From Macquaria australasica (taxonomy: Eukaryota > Chordata > Actinopteri > Centrarchiformes > Percichthyidae), in contig SEMN01000327.1 of the NCBI GenBank assembly GCA_005408345.1, positions 515,379-579,378 of the forward strand: DNA of 64,000 nt. Reading direction: 5' to 3'. A model generated the notes under the pieces. It did no database searches and had not been told where the DNA came from. It was given only the letters and a program-made list of their open reading frames with translations. The translations under genes were made by a program, and so were the position numbers. The number at the start of each line of letters is the position of its first letter. The stretch's first letter is position 1. This document shows, piece after piece, positions 40,088 to 52,600 of this stretch.

Positions 40088-40807
40088 GAGTTGAAACACA
40101 TGACGTCCACGTAACCATTTAAAGGGCCATTTCAGCGATTTATGTCTATTTGTTATCTTTAACCTTGGCTTTAACCATACATTCATGGTTTTAATCCTCA
40201 GAATGAATCGGTTGTCCGCGGTTGTCACCGGTGGGTGATTGGCAAATCAATTTAGAGCGTCCAGGAGTTAATATAAGTCGTAACATTTTTCAGAGGTTTA
40301 TACATTGCATGTTTTGCTTGTCCTCTACTCGAGCGACTGTTCAACGGTGTGACAACAGGTGGCGCTGTTGACCTGTTGAGTTAATTTTAGATTATTAACA
40401 TAGATCAGATTATTTACATACTGCTGGGTAGTTCAATCTGTAACAATTCATCATATTAAATATGTTTATTATTTATTATATATGATGATCATATGTTCTG
40501 TATGTATAATCTTGATCTGCAAAGTAACTATAGCTGTCGGATAAATGTAATGTAATAAAATGTAAAATATTTCCCTGTACTGGAGTAAAAGGTTGTATGG
40601 CATGAAATTGAATGTATGTACAGTACCTGAGTAAATGTTCTTAGCTACTGTCCAGAGGCGCTGTTGACCAGATTTGCACAAAAAAAAAAAACGAGCCAGC
40701 CAGGTGAAAAGGAGACTAACGTAATGATAGATTAAATTGAGATAGGTTTAGATAAATAACAATCCAGATGTATGGTCGACAAGTCTTCCATATAGAGAGA
40801 AAAAGGC

Positions 40808-40844
40808 CGAACCTAGAATCTTCTGATCCGTAGTCAGACGCGTT
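40808..40844 (-). pseudogene. Partial tRNA-Arg (ACG), inverted copy
   Basis: Same 37-base fragment as at 22656-22692, carried in arm 2. The separated 13-nt tRNA tail lies at 40692-40704. Confidence 0.85.
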
Positions 40845-42272
40845 TAATCTTCACCTGTTGGTCGAGCAAATCCACCATGTGAGAGCCAATCGCATCGCCT
40901 ATCACTACCACAAATTCTACCAAGATTTGACTAGTCAGATCGGATGCCGCCCCACTGCCAAGATTTGTGAAAACCAATCACCTTTCGTTGCGCCATCCAC
41001 AATTTGACCAATCATAACCGGTAGAACTACCACGAATGGCGCTGGAAGCCGCCCCTCCAGAAACCAGCGTCCTTACCGCTGCAACTTTGTTCGGACTGAT
41101 GTGTTTTTGGTAAGTTCATTGCCATTTTATTGTCTCGAAGTTTGAATATTATAATATTTAGTATTATTACTGAAAATATGTGGTTTACCTACAGTTGTAG
41201 CGAGCCAGCACGCTAACAGGCTAATGAATGAAAATTTCATATGCACACAACCTAGTGAATTTTCAAACTAATGTCAGTAACAATCAGCTAAGTCACGAAC
41301 AATTGTCCATTCATAACCAGCTAGCTGATATACAACTACGCTTTATTTTAGGCTGCTGACAACACTTAGATGTGTTAGCCTATAGGACACCATGGACAGT
41401 TAATAACGGGTTAGCTATTTGGTAATAACACTGACGTTATTAATCATTAGTACAAGGTGGAAATGACATAGTCCACAGTTTACCAACGTAATCTGTTTTT
41501 TTATTCTTTATTTGGATCCCCAATTAGCTCAAACAGGCCAAAATAGATATGTATGGATCAGTCAATGTATTTGGCGTGTTTGCTGAGCATAGTAATTTAT
41601 CCCCTGTGCATAGGAATTGTTTCAGAAAGTTCAATTCAATTCAATTCAGTTTTATTTATATAGCGCCATATCATAACAAAGTTATCTCAGGGCACTTTTT
41701 CGAATAGAGCAAGTCTAGACCGACTCTTTATATTTACAGAGACCCAACAGTTCCCACCATGAGCAAGCACTATGCGACAGTGGCAAGGAAAAACTCCCTT
41801 TTAACAGGTAGAAACCTCGAGCAGAACCAGGCTCTAGGTGGGCGGTCATCTGCACCTGGGCGGTTGGGTTGAAGGGGGGTTCTGGTTCTTGTCAGTAAAC
41901 GTGCCGCAGCATTCTGAATCAGCTGGAGAGTCTTAAGGGACTTATTGGGGCAGCCTGATAATAGAGAGTTGCAATAGTCCAGCCTAGACGTAACAAATGC
42001 ATGGACTAGTTTTCTGCATCTTTTTGAGACAGGATGTGCCTGATTTTTGCAATGTTACGTAAGTGAAAAAAGGCAGTTCTTGAAGTTTGTTTTATGTAGG
42101 AGTTAAAGGACATATCCTGATCAAAGATAACTCCAAGATTCCTTACGGTTTCACTGGAGGCCAGGGCAATGCCATCTAGAGAAACTATATCTTTAGATAA
42201 TGTGTTTCGAAGGTGTTTGGGGCCGAGTACAATAACCGGTTTTGTCTGAGTTTAACATCAGAAAATTGCAGG

Positions 42273-44621
42273 TCATCCAGGTTTTATGTCCTTAAGGCAT
42301 GCTTGAAGTTTAGCTAATTGATTGGTTTCATCTGGCTTGATCGATAAATACAATTGGGTATCATCTGCATAACAATGAAAATTTATGGAGTGCTTCCTAA
42401 TAATATTGCCTAAAGGAAGCATATACAAGGTAAATAGGAATTGGTCCAAGCACAGAACCTTGTGGAACTCCGTGACTAACTTTGGCGTGCATAGAGGATT
42501 CATCATTAACGTGTACAAACTGATATCGATCTGATAAATAGGATTTAAACCAGCTTAGTGCAGTACCTTTAATGCCAATAAAATGTTCTAGTCTCTGTAA
42601 TAGAATGTGATGGTCAATGGTATCGAATGCAGCACTAAGATCTAGTAAGACAAGTACAGAGACAAGTCCTTTGTCGGATGCAATTAGAAGGTCATTTGTA
42701 ACTTTCACCAGTGCTGTCTCTGTGCTATGATGCACTCTAAATCCTGACTGAAAATCCTCAAACAGCTTGTTGTTGTGTAGAAAGTCACACAACTGATTGG
42801 CGACTGCTTTCTCAAGGACCTTAGAGAGAAAAGGAGGGTTAGATATAGGTCTATAATTTGACAAAATCCCTGGATCAAGAGTGGGCTTTTTAAGAAGAGG
42901 CTTAATTACAGCTACTTTAAAGGACTGTGGCACATAGCCTTTTAATAAGGACAGATTGATCATATCTAGTAAATTAGTGCTAACTGAGGGTAAAAAATTT
43001 TTAAGCAGCCTAGTTGGGACGGGGTCTAAGAGACACGTTGATGGCTTAGATGAGGAAATCATGGAAGTTAATTGATTAAGGTTGATGGGAGAAAAGCAGT
43101 CTAAATGTACAGGTTTTACAGTTGTTTCTAAGGTTCCTGTGTTTGAAGATAAGTCAGTACCAACTGAAGGCAGGAGGTGCTGAATTTTGTCTCTAATAGT
43201 TAGAATTTTATCATTAAAGAAGCTCATAAAGTCATTACTACTGAGGTCTATAGGAATACATGGCTCAACAGAGCTGTGACTCTCTGTCAGCCTGGCTACA
43301 GTGCTGAACAGAAACCTGGGGTTGTTCTTATTTTCCTCTATTAATGATGAGTAGTAGGCTGCTCTGGCATTACGGAGGGCCTTCCTATAAATTTTAAGAC
43401 TAACTTGCCAGGCTAAACGTGATTCTTCCAGATTGGTGGAACACCATTCCTTTCAAGTTTTCGCGATGTTTGTTTTAATTTGCGGGTTTGCGGGTTATAC
43501 CATGGAGCTAACCTCCTCTGTTTTATTATCTTCTTTTTTAGAGGGGCGATAGAGTCGAGTGTTATTCGTAGTGAGCCTGCAGCACTATCAACAAGATGAT
43601 CAATTTGGGAGGGACTAAAGTTAGCATAGGAGTCATCTGTTACATTGAGACATGGAACTGAATTTAATGCCGATGGAATCACTTCCTTAAATTTAGCTAC
43701 AGCACTATCAGATAGACATCTAGTGTAGGAATGTTTGCCTAATGGCGTGTAGTCCAGTAATAGGAATTCAAAAGTTAATAAAAAATGGTCTGATAAAAAA
43801 GAATTCTGTGGAAAGACTATTAGATGTTCAATTTCAATGCCATAAACAAGAACAAGGTCGAGGGTGTGGTTAAAACAGTGAGTGGGTTTATGTACACTCT
43901 GACAGAAGCCAATCGAATCTAATAATGAGATAAACGCAGCACTAAGGCTATCATTTTCTACATCCACATGAATATTAAAATCACCTACAATAATTATTTT
44001 ATCCGTTTTAAGGACTAAACCCGACAAGAACTCCGAGAATTCAGACAAAAATTCAGAATACGGTCCAGGAGCTCGGTACACTATAACAAATAGAATTGGC
44101 TGTAGTGTTTTCCAGGTTGGGTGTGAAAGGCTAAGAACAAGGCTTTCGAACGAGTTATAATTTAGTTTAGGTTTGGGTTTGATTAATAGGCTTGAGTCGA
44201 AGATGGCTGCAACTCCACCTCCTCGGCCTGAGCCTCGAGGAATGTGAGTATTAATGTGACTGGGGGGAGTGGATTCATTTAGGCTAACATATTCACCTTG
44301 ACACAGCCAGGTTTCAGTAAGACAAAATAAATCAATATTATGATCTGATATTAGATCGTTTACTAGAACAGCTTTAGATGAGAGAGATCTGATGTTTAAG
44401 AGTCCACATTTAATTCTCCTATTTTGTTGTACTGTTGCAGTGGAGGTTTTACTTTTTATTAGGTTTTTATGTGTAACTCTTCTTCTGTTTACTTTTGATT
44501 TAAATAATTCAAGTGGTCTGGGGGCAGACAACCTCTCTGTGGAGTTTAGGGTGGGTAACTGCTCTAATGGAAGCGCAGAGAAGCGTGTAGGACTGCAGCT
44601 CTGCCTCCTGGTCTGGACCAC
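42273..44621 (-). pseudogene. LINE ORF2: endonuclease plus reverse transcriptase, frameshifted
   Basis: The endonuclease part (43413-44621, 402 codons) shows CGLLNIRSL, FCLTETWL, GRGGGVAAIF, IIVGDFNIH and LSDHFLLTFE, the metal- and substrate-binding blocks of APE-type nucleases. The reverse transcriptase part (42397-43227) shows LDLSAAFDTIDH and GVPQGSVLGP. The YADDTQLY catalytic motif is in another frame (42273-42518). Frameshifts near 43440 and 42430 break the chain, and the C-terminus is not open. Confidence 0.9.
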
Positions 44622-44657
44622 AGACTGTATTAAGTCTATGGTCTGAACTCTGAGCTG

Positions 44658-44801
44658 TCATGGCTTTGGGCCACTAATAAATTCGGCCAGATTTCTAGAT
44701 ATGAGAGCGGCTCCATCCAAAGTGGGATGAATGCCATCTCTCCTAATCAGACCAGGTCTTCTCCAGAAAGTCCGCCAATTATCAACAAAGTGCTCATTCA
44801 T
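44658..44801 (-). pseudogene. LINE ORF1 C-terminal fragment (esterase-like)
   Basis: 47 codons, including RRDGIHPTLDGAALISRNL, end in a stop 36 bases upstream of ORF2. The DGIHPT block with its Asp and His fits the last catalytic block of the SGNH-type esterase in ORF1 of L2/CR1 LINEs. Everything upstream is missing, so the element is truncated inside ORF1. Confidence 0.6.
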
Positions 44802-45110
44802 GTTTTATCTCCTCTGACAGCAGCTGCAGTTCCTCTTCCATTAAAACCAGCTCCGACATGTTTAGAGGAACAGGACGACAGACTTGGCTGCTGAACAGTT
44901 TTCAGTGGCGTCTGACATTTTATTGACTAAACACTTAATCAATTAATCAAACCAACAGATTAATCAGAAAACACGAGCCGCAGTAAAACGTCTGACTTTT
45001 TATCTTGTTGCGTTTCTGAACGTGTCCTGAACATTATTGGCTGTTAAAGTTGCAGCTGAGAGAAACATTCAAATGTCAGATAATATTCTGCACGTCGTCT
45101 TCTGCATTCG

Positions 45111-45152
45111 TTTTTTTTTTTTTTTTTTTTCTTTTTTTTTTTTTTTCTTTCC
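45111..45152. repeat. Poly-T tract
   Basis: About 42 bases, nearly all T, lie 120 bp before the first visible bcap31 exon. It could be part of an intron pyrimidine run or the remnant of a reversed poly-A tail. Confidence 0.9.
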
Positions 45153-45269
45153 CCAAATTCCAGCCTGACTGATTTCTTTGGAAACTTTGAGCTCGACACT
45201 AAAAGTTTAAACCCATTTCTGTGGATTTGACTCTGAAGTGTTGTCTTTTTATTTTTCCCGTTTCAACAG

Positions 45270-46839
45270 AAACTCCGTGACGCTGGTGTCGAGGTGCCGC
45301 AGGGCGGGAAGAAAGGAGTCGGACTGCAGGAGGAGAACAAGACTCTGAAAGAGGAGGTGAAGACCCTGAAGGAGGAGCTGGACGCCACCAAGAAAGGTGA
45401 GGAGGAGGACACTGTGAGAGGCTTTCTCCTGCTACATGAAAACAAATCCTAAATCATTCTTCTTGTTCCTTCATCTCGGCTTCCTGCCTACAAATGACAA
45501 ACCTTCAGACAGAAACCAGGGTGTAATACTCCACAGGAACTGAAATGTTTGAATCCTGGTTCAATCATGCTGTATAGATACTTTATTATTATTATTATTA
45601 TTTTATTATTATTATTGTTGATGTTAATATGAGACTCCAGAGAAGAGGAGGAGGAGGTTAAAAAGAAGAAAAAGATGACAGTGAGGAGGTGAAAGAGGAT
45701 GATAGAGAGAGAGTAAGGTTTAGATTTAGCAGGCGTTCAGACTGAAAACAGAACTGCTTTAAACACACACGTGTCTGTACTTGTGTGTGTGTGTTCGCAC
45801 GTTGCTTCAGGTGAGAAGGTGACCTGGTGTCTCACCTGTGTTTTCTCTGTTGTGCAGTTCTGCAGAAGTCCGACAGTGACGTTCGTGCGATGAAGAAACA
45901 GGCGGAGAATCTGACGGTGGAGTACGACAGACTGCTGGACGAGCACAGCAAACTGCTGGTAACACACACACACACCCCTATACCTATAATCCCCTCTGTG
46001 TAAGTGTCTGTATTGTCTTCACTCTACATACAGCTACACTCATAGAACTGGAGTTACATCCAGGTCTGTTTGTTTAGCTTCACTTCCTGACGTCCACATG
46101 ATGTTTTTACACGACACAAACACTGAAACAATCATTCAAATAAATAAACCTTCTTCTTCTTAACGAAGGTGCTTTTACTTTTAGCTGTAACAATCGCAAC
46201 AGCGGTCACCATTTTCAAACGTTGGTGGTTCCTCCCCTTCAGCTACGTAGCCAAGATGGCGACCGTTGAGGGTGAGAAGTGAGCAACGTTCAGCTTTCTG
46301 ACCGTTATGAGTTAAACACCATCCGTGTATCCATAGTGCTGCATTTTGCCATAATGTCAGTGTGAACGCACCTAAAATATCAAGTGGCTGAAGGTGAACT
46401 GAGATGCAGCTACAGAAACTCTGCGTCCGGCGTGTGCGTCGCTGTTTAGTTTCCCTGGAAACCGTTTCCATTGTCGTCTGTGCTGCTTGATGTGAGCTTC
46501 CTGTTTCATCACTCCTGTCTAGCTTCAACATGTGAGCCCGGCATTAAAACTGAGACGTCATTGGTCAGTTTTAATGTCAGCTTCATTTATTCATCATTTA
46601 TTATTGGTTTCTGCAGAATTATAGATGGACCACCAATCACAGAGCCCACACAGGTTTTTTTACCCAGCAACTAGCCAACGTAAGATCCTGATTGGACAAG
46701 ACACGAGAGGATTTCCTGTCTTTGCTTCTGTGTGTGAGGAGATGAAGGTTTGAGCACTGCAGCCTGTAGGAGGCGCTCACACTGTGTTTACTGCCCTGTT
46801 TCCTGTCTGCAGGCAAGCAGCGACAAGAAATCCGACTGA
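45270..46839 (+). CDS. bcap31: B-cell receptor-associated protein 31-like, last three exons only
   Basis: BAP31 is an ER membrane sorting chaperone with three N-terminal transmembrane helices and a cytosolic coiled coil. Only the coiled-coil end is here: exons 45270-45396, 45858-45958 and 46813-46839, joined in phase. They show LQEENKTLKEEVKTLKEEL, AMKKQAENLTVEYDRLLDEH and the end ASSDKKSD, whose last four residues KKSD form a KKXX ER-retrieval signal. The first exon begins after a proper acceptor, so more exons must precede it. None coding for the transmembrane part (first ~150 residues) was found up to the carboxylesterase gene. It may be a truncated gene, or its 5' exons may lie elsewhere through rearrangement or assembly error. 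BCAP29 is the alternative family member. The likely 3'UTR runs to an AATAAA near 47563. Confidence 0.85.
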
Positions 46840-49606
46840 GGACGACGAAGACAGTTTCCAGCTTCTCCCTATCTTCATCTTCATCATCTTCACCATCCTC
46901 AACCAACAGTCTGCAGCTCCTACGTCCGCCTCACCGTCCTGCTCAGTGATGTGATGTCACTTCCTGTCTTTTTGGATTAGCTGACATCGCCGGGCTGCGA
47001 TTGGTTTAAAAATGTCCATGTGACTGTCGGCGCTCCATCAGGAAAACATGTCGGCCGTCTGTGAAGCTGTTGTTGTCTCTGAAGAGGTTTACTTTTTATT
47101 TTCTTTGTTTTCAGCTGATTTGCTCATCAAATCTGATCGTTTCCTGCAGAAACAGACGAGTTTCATTCCAAAATCAGAGGTCCAATGTTTTCTAACACAC
47201 CTGTCCACCTGGACTGACGGCTCAAATCAAAACATTACACATTGTGGATTCAAATCAGAGTTAAAACGTCTCCAAACTGCTTTTTTTTGTGAGTTTCAGG
47301 TTGTAAATGTATTCCAAAGTGTCAGTGTTGCTCCTCCTCCTCTGTCACTATTTTCTCTGCTTTGATCATTTATTGATTTGAAATGTGCCACGTTCCATTC
47401 AGACTCCCAGATTTCCGTTTTAGCATCAGCTAACTACAGACCGACATTCACCCACAAACGGTGAAATAAAAGATCCAAAAAGCAGAAAGCTGAGCAGAAG
47501 ATCCAGCAGACTTCAGTTCTGCTGGTACTGACCGATCCGTCTCTTGTTGTTCTGTCTGTCGTAATAAACGGTTGATTTGTGTTAAAGATTTCCTTTTCTG
47601 ATCGATTTCTGTTTCGGTTCATCAGTTAAGTTTGTTTTTTAGTGTTAAAGGGTTAGTCTTGTTCTGTAACTTGTTATAGACGAGATATCTGCAGAATGAG
47701 GCTGACGTGAAATGTACATATATCCGTAGTTGTTGGAAACGTGTAGTTTCTGTTAGTTTGAGAAGTGACCTTTCATGAGGAGCAAGCTGAGGAGACGATG
47801 AGTCACTTGAACCAAACTCAAGTCAAAATTTGGTTAAAAAATGTGTCGGTGAATATGAGCATCTGGGTGAAAAGAGCTGTCTGGTCTGAAAACAGATGGA
47901 ATAATTAGTGAAGTAAAAAATATTTTTTCTCTTCTCATTAAAAGTCAACATTATTTCCTCCTCCTGTTTTATTATATTATTATACATGTATTTTACCTGT
48001 TATACAAACAGGAAAAGATGTTTTCTGCCGCATCAGTTGAGGATTTCCTCTCCGTTGTTGCTCTGAAACGTCAGTGGGAAGTTTGTTTTTCTGAATTAAT
48101 TTCTGAAATACTGAAATAATTACCTGTTTCCTCCTGATAAGTGAGGCTGGATTACCATCCGGACATCCGCCCTGCAGCCCCAAAGGCCCAAAGACCCCAG
48201 CAGCCCCATCTCTTCCCTGTGCAGCAATCAGCTTGTGCTAATTTGATTAACTGCAAATAGTTTTGGGTATGTGCAGCTAAAGCACACTGAAGCTAAAAGT
48301 GCCTGTCTTCTAGTTATGACCACAGAGTCCGTGTTCCCTTGTATGTTTAAAAAGGGCCCACAGCTCAGGCTCTGATGCATATTTGTGGACGAAGCTTTAG
48401 AGCGCAGCTTTCTTCAGAAATATGGATCAGAGGAAAAACACAGAACAGAACTTCCCACTGAGACGTTCAGAGGATCCAATCACAACAAACGCTTTTGTTT
48501 TGAAAATCTGTTGGTCTGACGACGTCTGTGTCAACTGACCAGTTGATGTTTAACTCTTAAATCTTGGCCTGATTTCAAACTTAGACTTTGTGTTGAATGA
48601 GAAAATGTTTCCAGAAACAGTTTCCTAAAGTCTTCAGTCATCGCTTTATTTTGAAATGTCACGGCTGTGTGTCTGGTTAAACTCAGTCCACACGGTTCTC
48701 ACTGCTCTCCATCGGTTTACCTTTCTTTTTCTTTTTATGTTTATGTACTCATTTATACTCTACACCACATTCCTGTCTTGCATGACAAGTTATTTTGCTG
48801 CACTTTGGTGATTTTGTTTGTTTACAGGAACTTTCCTCAGTTTGTTACTGATCGCTGAAAAATATAAGACTTATCATTGAAATCCTTTAATCTGACTTTA
48901 TTATGTCTGCTGAATGTGCAGTTCTTTAGGTTTTATTATGTGATCACTGACTTGTTTCTCTGGATAATTCACTTCCATCTTCCATCAGGGAAACGCTGCA
49001 GTTTGGTTTGATAATAAAATCACCTTTAATGCTTTATGATGAAACCTAAATATGTCTGTGAGGCTAAAATGTTCTGTTTCAGTTATTATCGCCTCCAATA
49101 AAGTGAGCAGAAAGTTTGGACAACAGTCCGACGTCACTGCAGCTGAACTCATTGAAGCTTCTGTGGTTCTTCAGCAACATTCAGACCAAACCTCATTCAT
49201 ATATTTCTGTATTTACCCACGTGTTGACAGAAACTGTAACGCAAGTTGTTTTCTTTATTTTTGAAGAAAATCCTTTCAGACTAACGTTGTGTTAAACTGT
49301 AGAGGGCGCTGTTCCCAGAGGATCATGGGAGTTCAGCGGTGACCTGGACTCATCAGTCAAGAAGTGAAGTGGTGAAATAAACCACCAAAGGAGAGACGAC
49401 AGAGTGAACAGGTATCCTCTTTTTGTCTGTTTAATGTTTGTAATATTGACGCTCACCTGGTTTTTACTGATGAAAAAACGAGCTCAGTTTAACATTTACC
49501 AAAGTATCAGTGGAAAAAGAAATGAAGGAAAAACAACACGAGTATGTTGAAGATAAAACCTATGGAAGCCAAAGAGTCTATATCTATCTATCTATTCGAT
49601 ATCTTC

Positions 49607-49690
49607 AGTTTAAAAAAAAATACATATACAAAATATATATACATACATAAATACATGCATACATGTATATCTGTATATGTATGTATTTTT
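49607..49690. repeat. AT-rich (TATAC)-type simple repeat
   Basis: Alternating TA/CA-rich low-complexity sequence with runs of A and T at the edges. No coding content. Confidence 0.75.
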
Positions 49691-52600
49691 TTTTTTTGTT
49701 TAATGTGAATATTAATGTCACCAACAGTTCAGTAATTAATTTAATTATTTGCATATTTTCATCTAAAATTTAAATTATATCAACATTTTCCTGATGGTGG
49801 AATATAACTAAGTACATTTACTAAAATACTGTACTTGAAGTACAGTTCTGAGGTACTTGTACTTTACTTGAGTATTTCTACTTCTACTGCACTGCATTTC
49901 TCTGACAGCTTTAGTTACTTTACAGATTCAGATAATGACACTCTGAATGACACTCAGAACTAAACAGTTTGTAAAGGTACAGCTGATCGATCAGTCCATT
50001 AATCAATCAGCTGATTGACAGGAAATGAATGGTTGAAGTGATTTTTGCTGCTTTTCCTTTGAATGACGTTAATAATGTTGATGTTAATATTGTTGAGGTT
50101 TGGACTGTTGGTTGTGAAGGAGTCACTTTGGGCTCTGGCTCATTGTAATCAATCAATCAATCAATCAATGGATTAATGGAGAAAAGAATCAGCAGATGAA
50201 TCCAGAATGAATCATTAGATACAAACTAGTTGAAAATGAGCTCCAACAGTAAAATCCTGCTTTTCCATGAACGATGAGGAAGAATCATCTAATGAGATCA
50301 GATAGAACAGTAGAACATTTACTGCTTTAATACTCAACACTACACTTTACAGTATGTATTAGTACTTTTACTGCAGTAAAATACTTCCTCCACATGTCTC
50401 CATGTCTGTCTGTCTGTCTGTCTTGTGTCTAAACATAGCGTCCCAGCGTCGCCTCCTCTCGGTCTTAATAAGGCAGCTGTCGGTCTAAACGGCTGTTCGG
50501 CCTTAGAAACCGGTTTGAGCCGCACCGCCGAGCCTCTGCACCATCTCAGCAGCTCAGCTTTCAGCCGAGCGCCTTGTGTCTGAAACGCTGACAGCAGAGC
50601 ATCTCAGGCTGGGTACTGTTTTTAAGCTTCTTCCCGTATTTCTGTCCTCTGATTCCTGGAAGTTCAGACGGGTTTAAAGGCGTCCAGGCTGCAGAGAGCA
50701 GTAATAATAATAATCATGATAAACAGACTGGTGGTGACGTCAGTGAGACAGGAGCCTTCAGAGTGCTTGAAGGTCTCCTCAGGATGAACCAGTCATGTTT
50801 CGCAGCTCGTCATGGTTCAGTTCTCCAGGAAGCAGCAGGTTTATGAGCCTCCTGGTGGTTCAGTGGTGACTCTGATTCCAGTTGGGAACCTTTGTCGCTT
50901 GTCTTCACCCCGCTGTATACTGTCATACTCGCATAAAGGACAAAACGTCATTTAAAATCTAAAGAAATAAGCAGCATCACATCTGCTGCAGGATCATCGA
51001 GCTGCTGTCCTCCGTCTGTCTTCACGGTGTGTCCAGTGTTTCCTGCAGGCGTCACGTTTTTAACACTTTGCTCTGGTGTTTTTGCAGATGTGAGGACCCT
51101 CACACACTTCACCATTTAGCACTACACCTCCTGTAGGTGATACAGCATCCTGTCTGAGCACTCATTCAGATGCAAACTGAGCTCAGACCTTTTGTTTTTG
51201 TTTCTCTGAGCTCCATTAAAGTTCCAGCTGAACAACGTTCACTTTAGTTTGTGTTTATGTTCTGTGATTTACTTCTCAAGGCCTTGCAGCGGGCAGCATG
51301 TGATGATCACCTTTTGTAACTTTATTAAAATGTTCTCTCTGTGATTAGTTTGTTTGACGCAGGTGGAGACTCCAGGTCACAGGACGTATTTCTGTTGTCT
51401 CCTCGATGGAAAGACGCCACCAACAGGGTTCCTACAAAGTCTTTGAAAGTTTGGAAAATGCTTAATTTTAACCGTAATGTTTTCAAGGTTAGGAATATGC
51501 TTGAATTCGACTCTACTCCTTGAAAAATGCTTGATTTTTCAACATAATCTGGTGTCACTCGGGTACACCAAAAATCTTTTAATATTTGATCTTGTTGTCA
51601 TATTTGTTTGTTGTCTCCTGGAATTTATAGTAACACTTTAGATGTAATGATAAATGTTTTTTGTACCTTGAAAGTGCTTGAAAATTCCTTGAATTCTACT
51701 CTTAAAGAGCTGTGCGCACCTTGCACCAAAGTGAGGCAAGACAGTTTTGTTCCCAACTGCTTCTTCTGTCTGTGTGATGCTGTGAGAAGTACTCAGATCT
51801 GGTACTTAAAGTAAAAGTACTAATACACAGTGTAGAAATACTCTGTTACAAGTTAAAGTCTTTACAGAAGTAAAAGTACTGGCATCAAAAGAGACTTAAT
51901 AATCAGTTTTTCCCGACTTCTCCTGTTTCAGTTGTTTGAGGGGATGAAGAGAGGAGTTGATGCTGCCTGCACTCTGATTGGTGGAGGTTTGTTACAGCTG
52001 CACTTGGCCTGCAGACACTACTCAGGGCTGACTACTACTCACTACAACCTCCTCCTCTGCACCAGTAAGATCATTAGACTGTTTATAATATCCATTTTTA
52101 CAGAAAGCACTGTTTCTTTTCCCGCCACTTTAGAAACCAAACTTACAGCCTGAAGCAGACGAACCCCCGATGCCACCGTTTACTTCATTACTTTTCTCTA
52201 TTTTCACCTTTCATTCATCACTTTTAACTGTTTTCACATCTGCTGCTTTTCATGCACTTGCAAAGCGTGTTTTGTTTTTTTCGAATCATAATTTCTATTT
52301 TTCTCAACTGCAGAAGTACCTCTGGTTGGGAGTGACTCAGTAATAGTAATAAGTAATAAGTAAGTCTCAGTAATAGAAATAAAATGAATCGGTAATTAAG
52401 TCTAAACTAAAAAACTGAAGAACAACATAAGGACCCAGTAACCATGGAGACAGATCAGCTGTTTGTCATGACGTTAGTTTTATTGCTGTTGGTTTATTCG
52501 GTGGTGAATGAGCACAATGATCACAGTGGCTTACAGCATGGAGACCCTCACAGGGGTCAAAGGTCAATGAAACACAGGCGACATCGTCGGGGCTCAAAGT

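Larger units (their letters stand above)
39909..41631 (-). repeat. Large inverted repeat, arm 2
   Basis: Reverse complement of 21869-23665. Its left limit is a TTTATC match at 39909. Its right limit, 41631, coincides with the 3' tail of a LINE. It lacks the extra block of about 75 bp found in arm 1 and the far inverted terminus at 21268-21555. Differences elsewhere are rare single bases (for example near 40327 and 41574), so the duplication is young or kept uniform by gene conversion. Confidence 0.9.
41632..44815 (-). mobile_element. 5'-truncated non-LTR retrotransposon (L2/CR1 type)
   Basis: A 3.2-kb LINE whose 3' end is marked by a TTGAA-type short tandem tail (41632-41651 in reverse). It is followed by a 3' region ending in a conserved fish motif (TTTATTTATATAGCGCCATAT). 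Going 5', it carries reverse transcriptase, apurinic-type endonuclease and the end of ORF1, then stops near 44815. The ORFs are frameshifted, so the copy is dead. Assignment to the L2 (Maui-like) clade rests on general resemblance; the LINE identity itself is firm. Confidence 0.88.
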
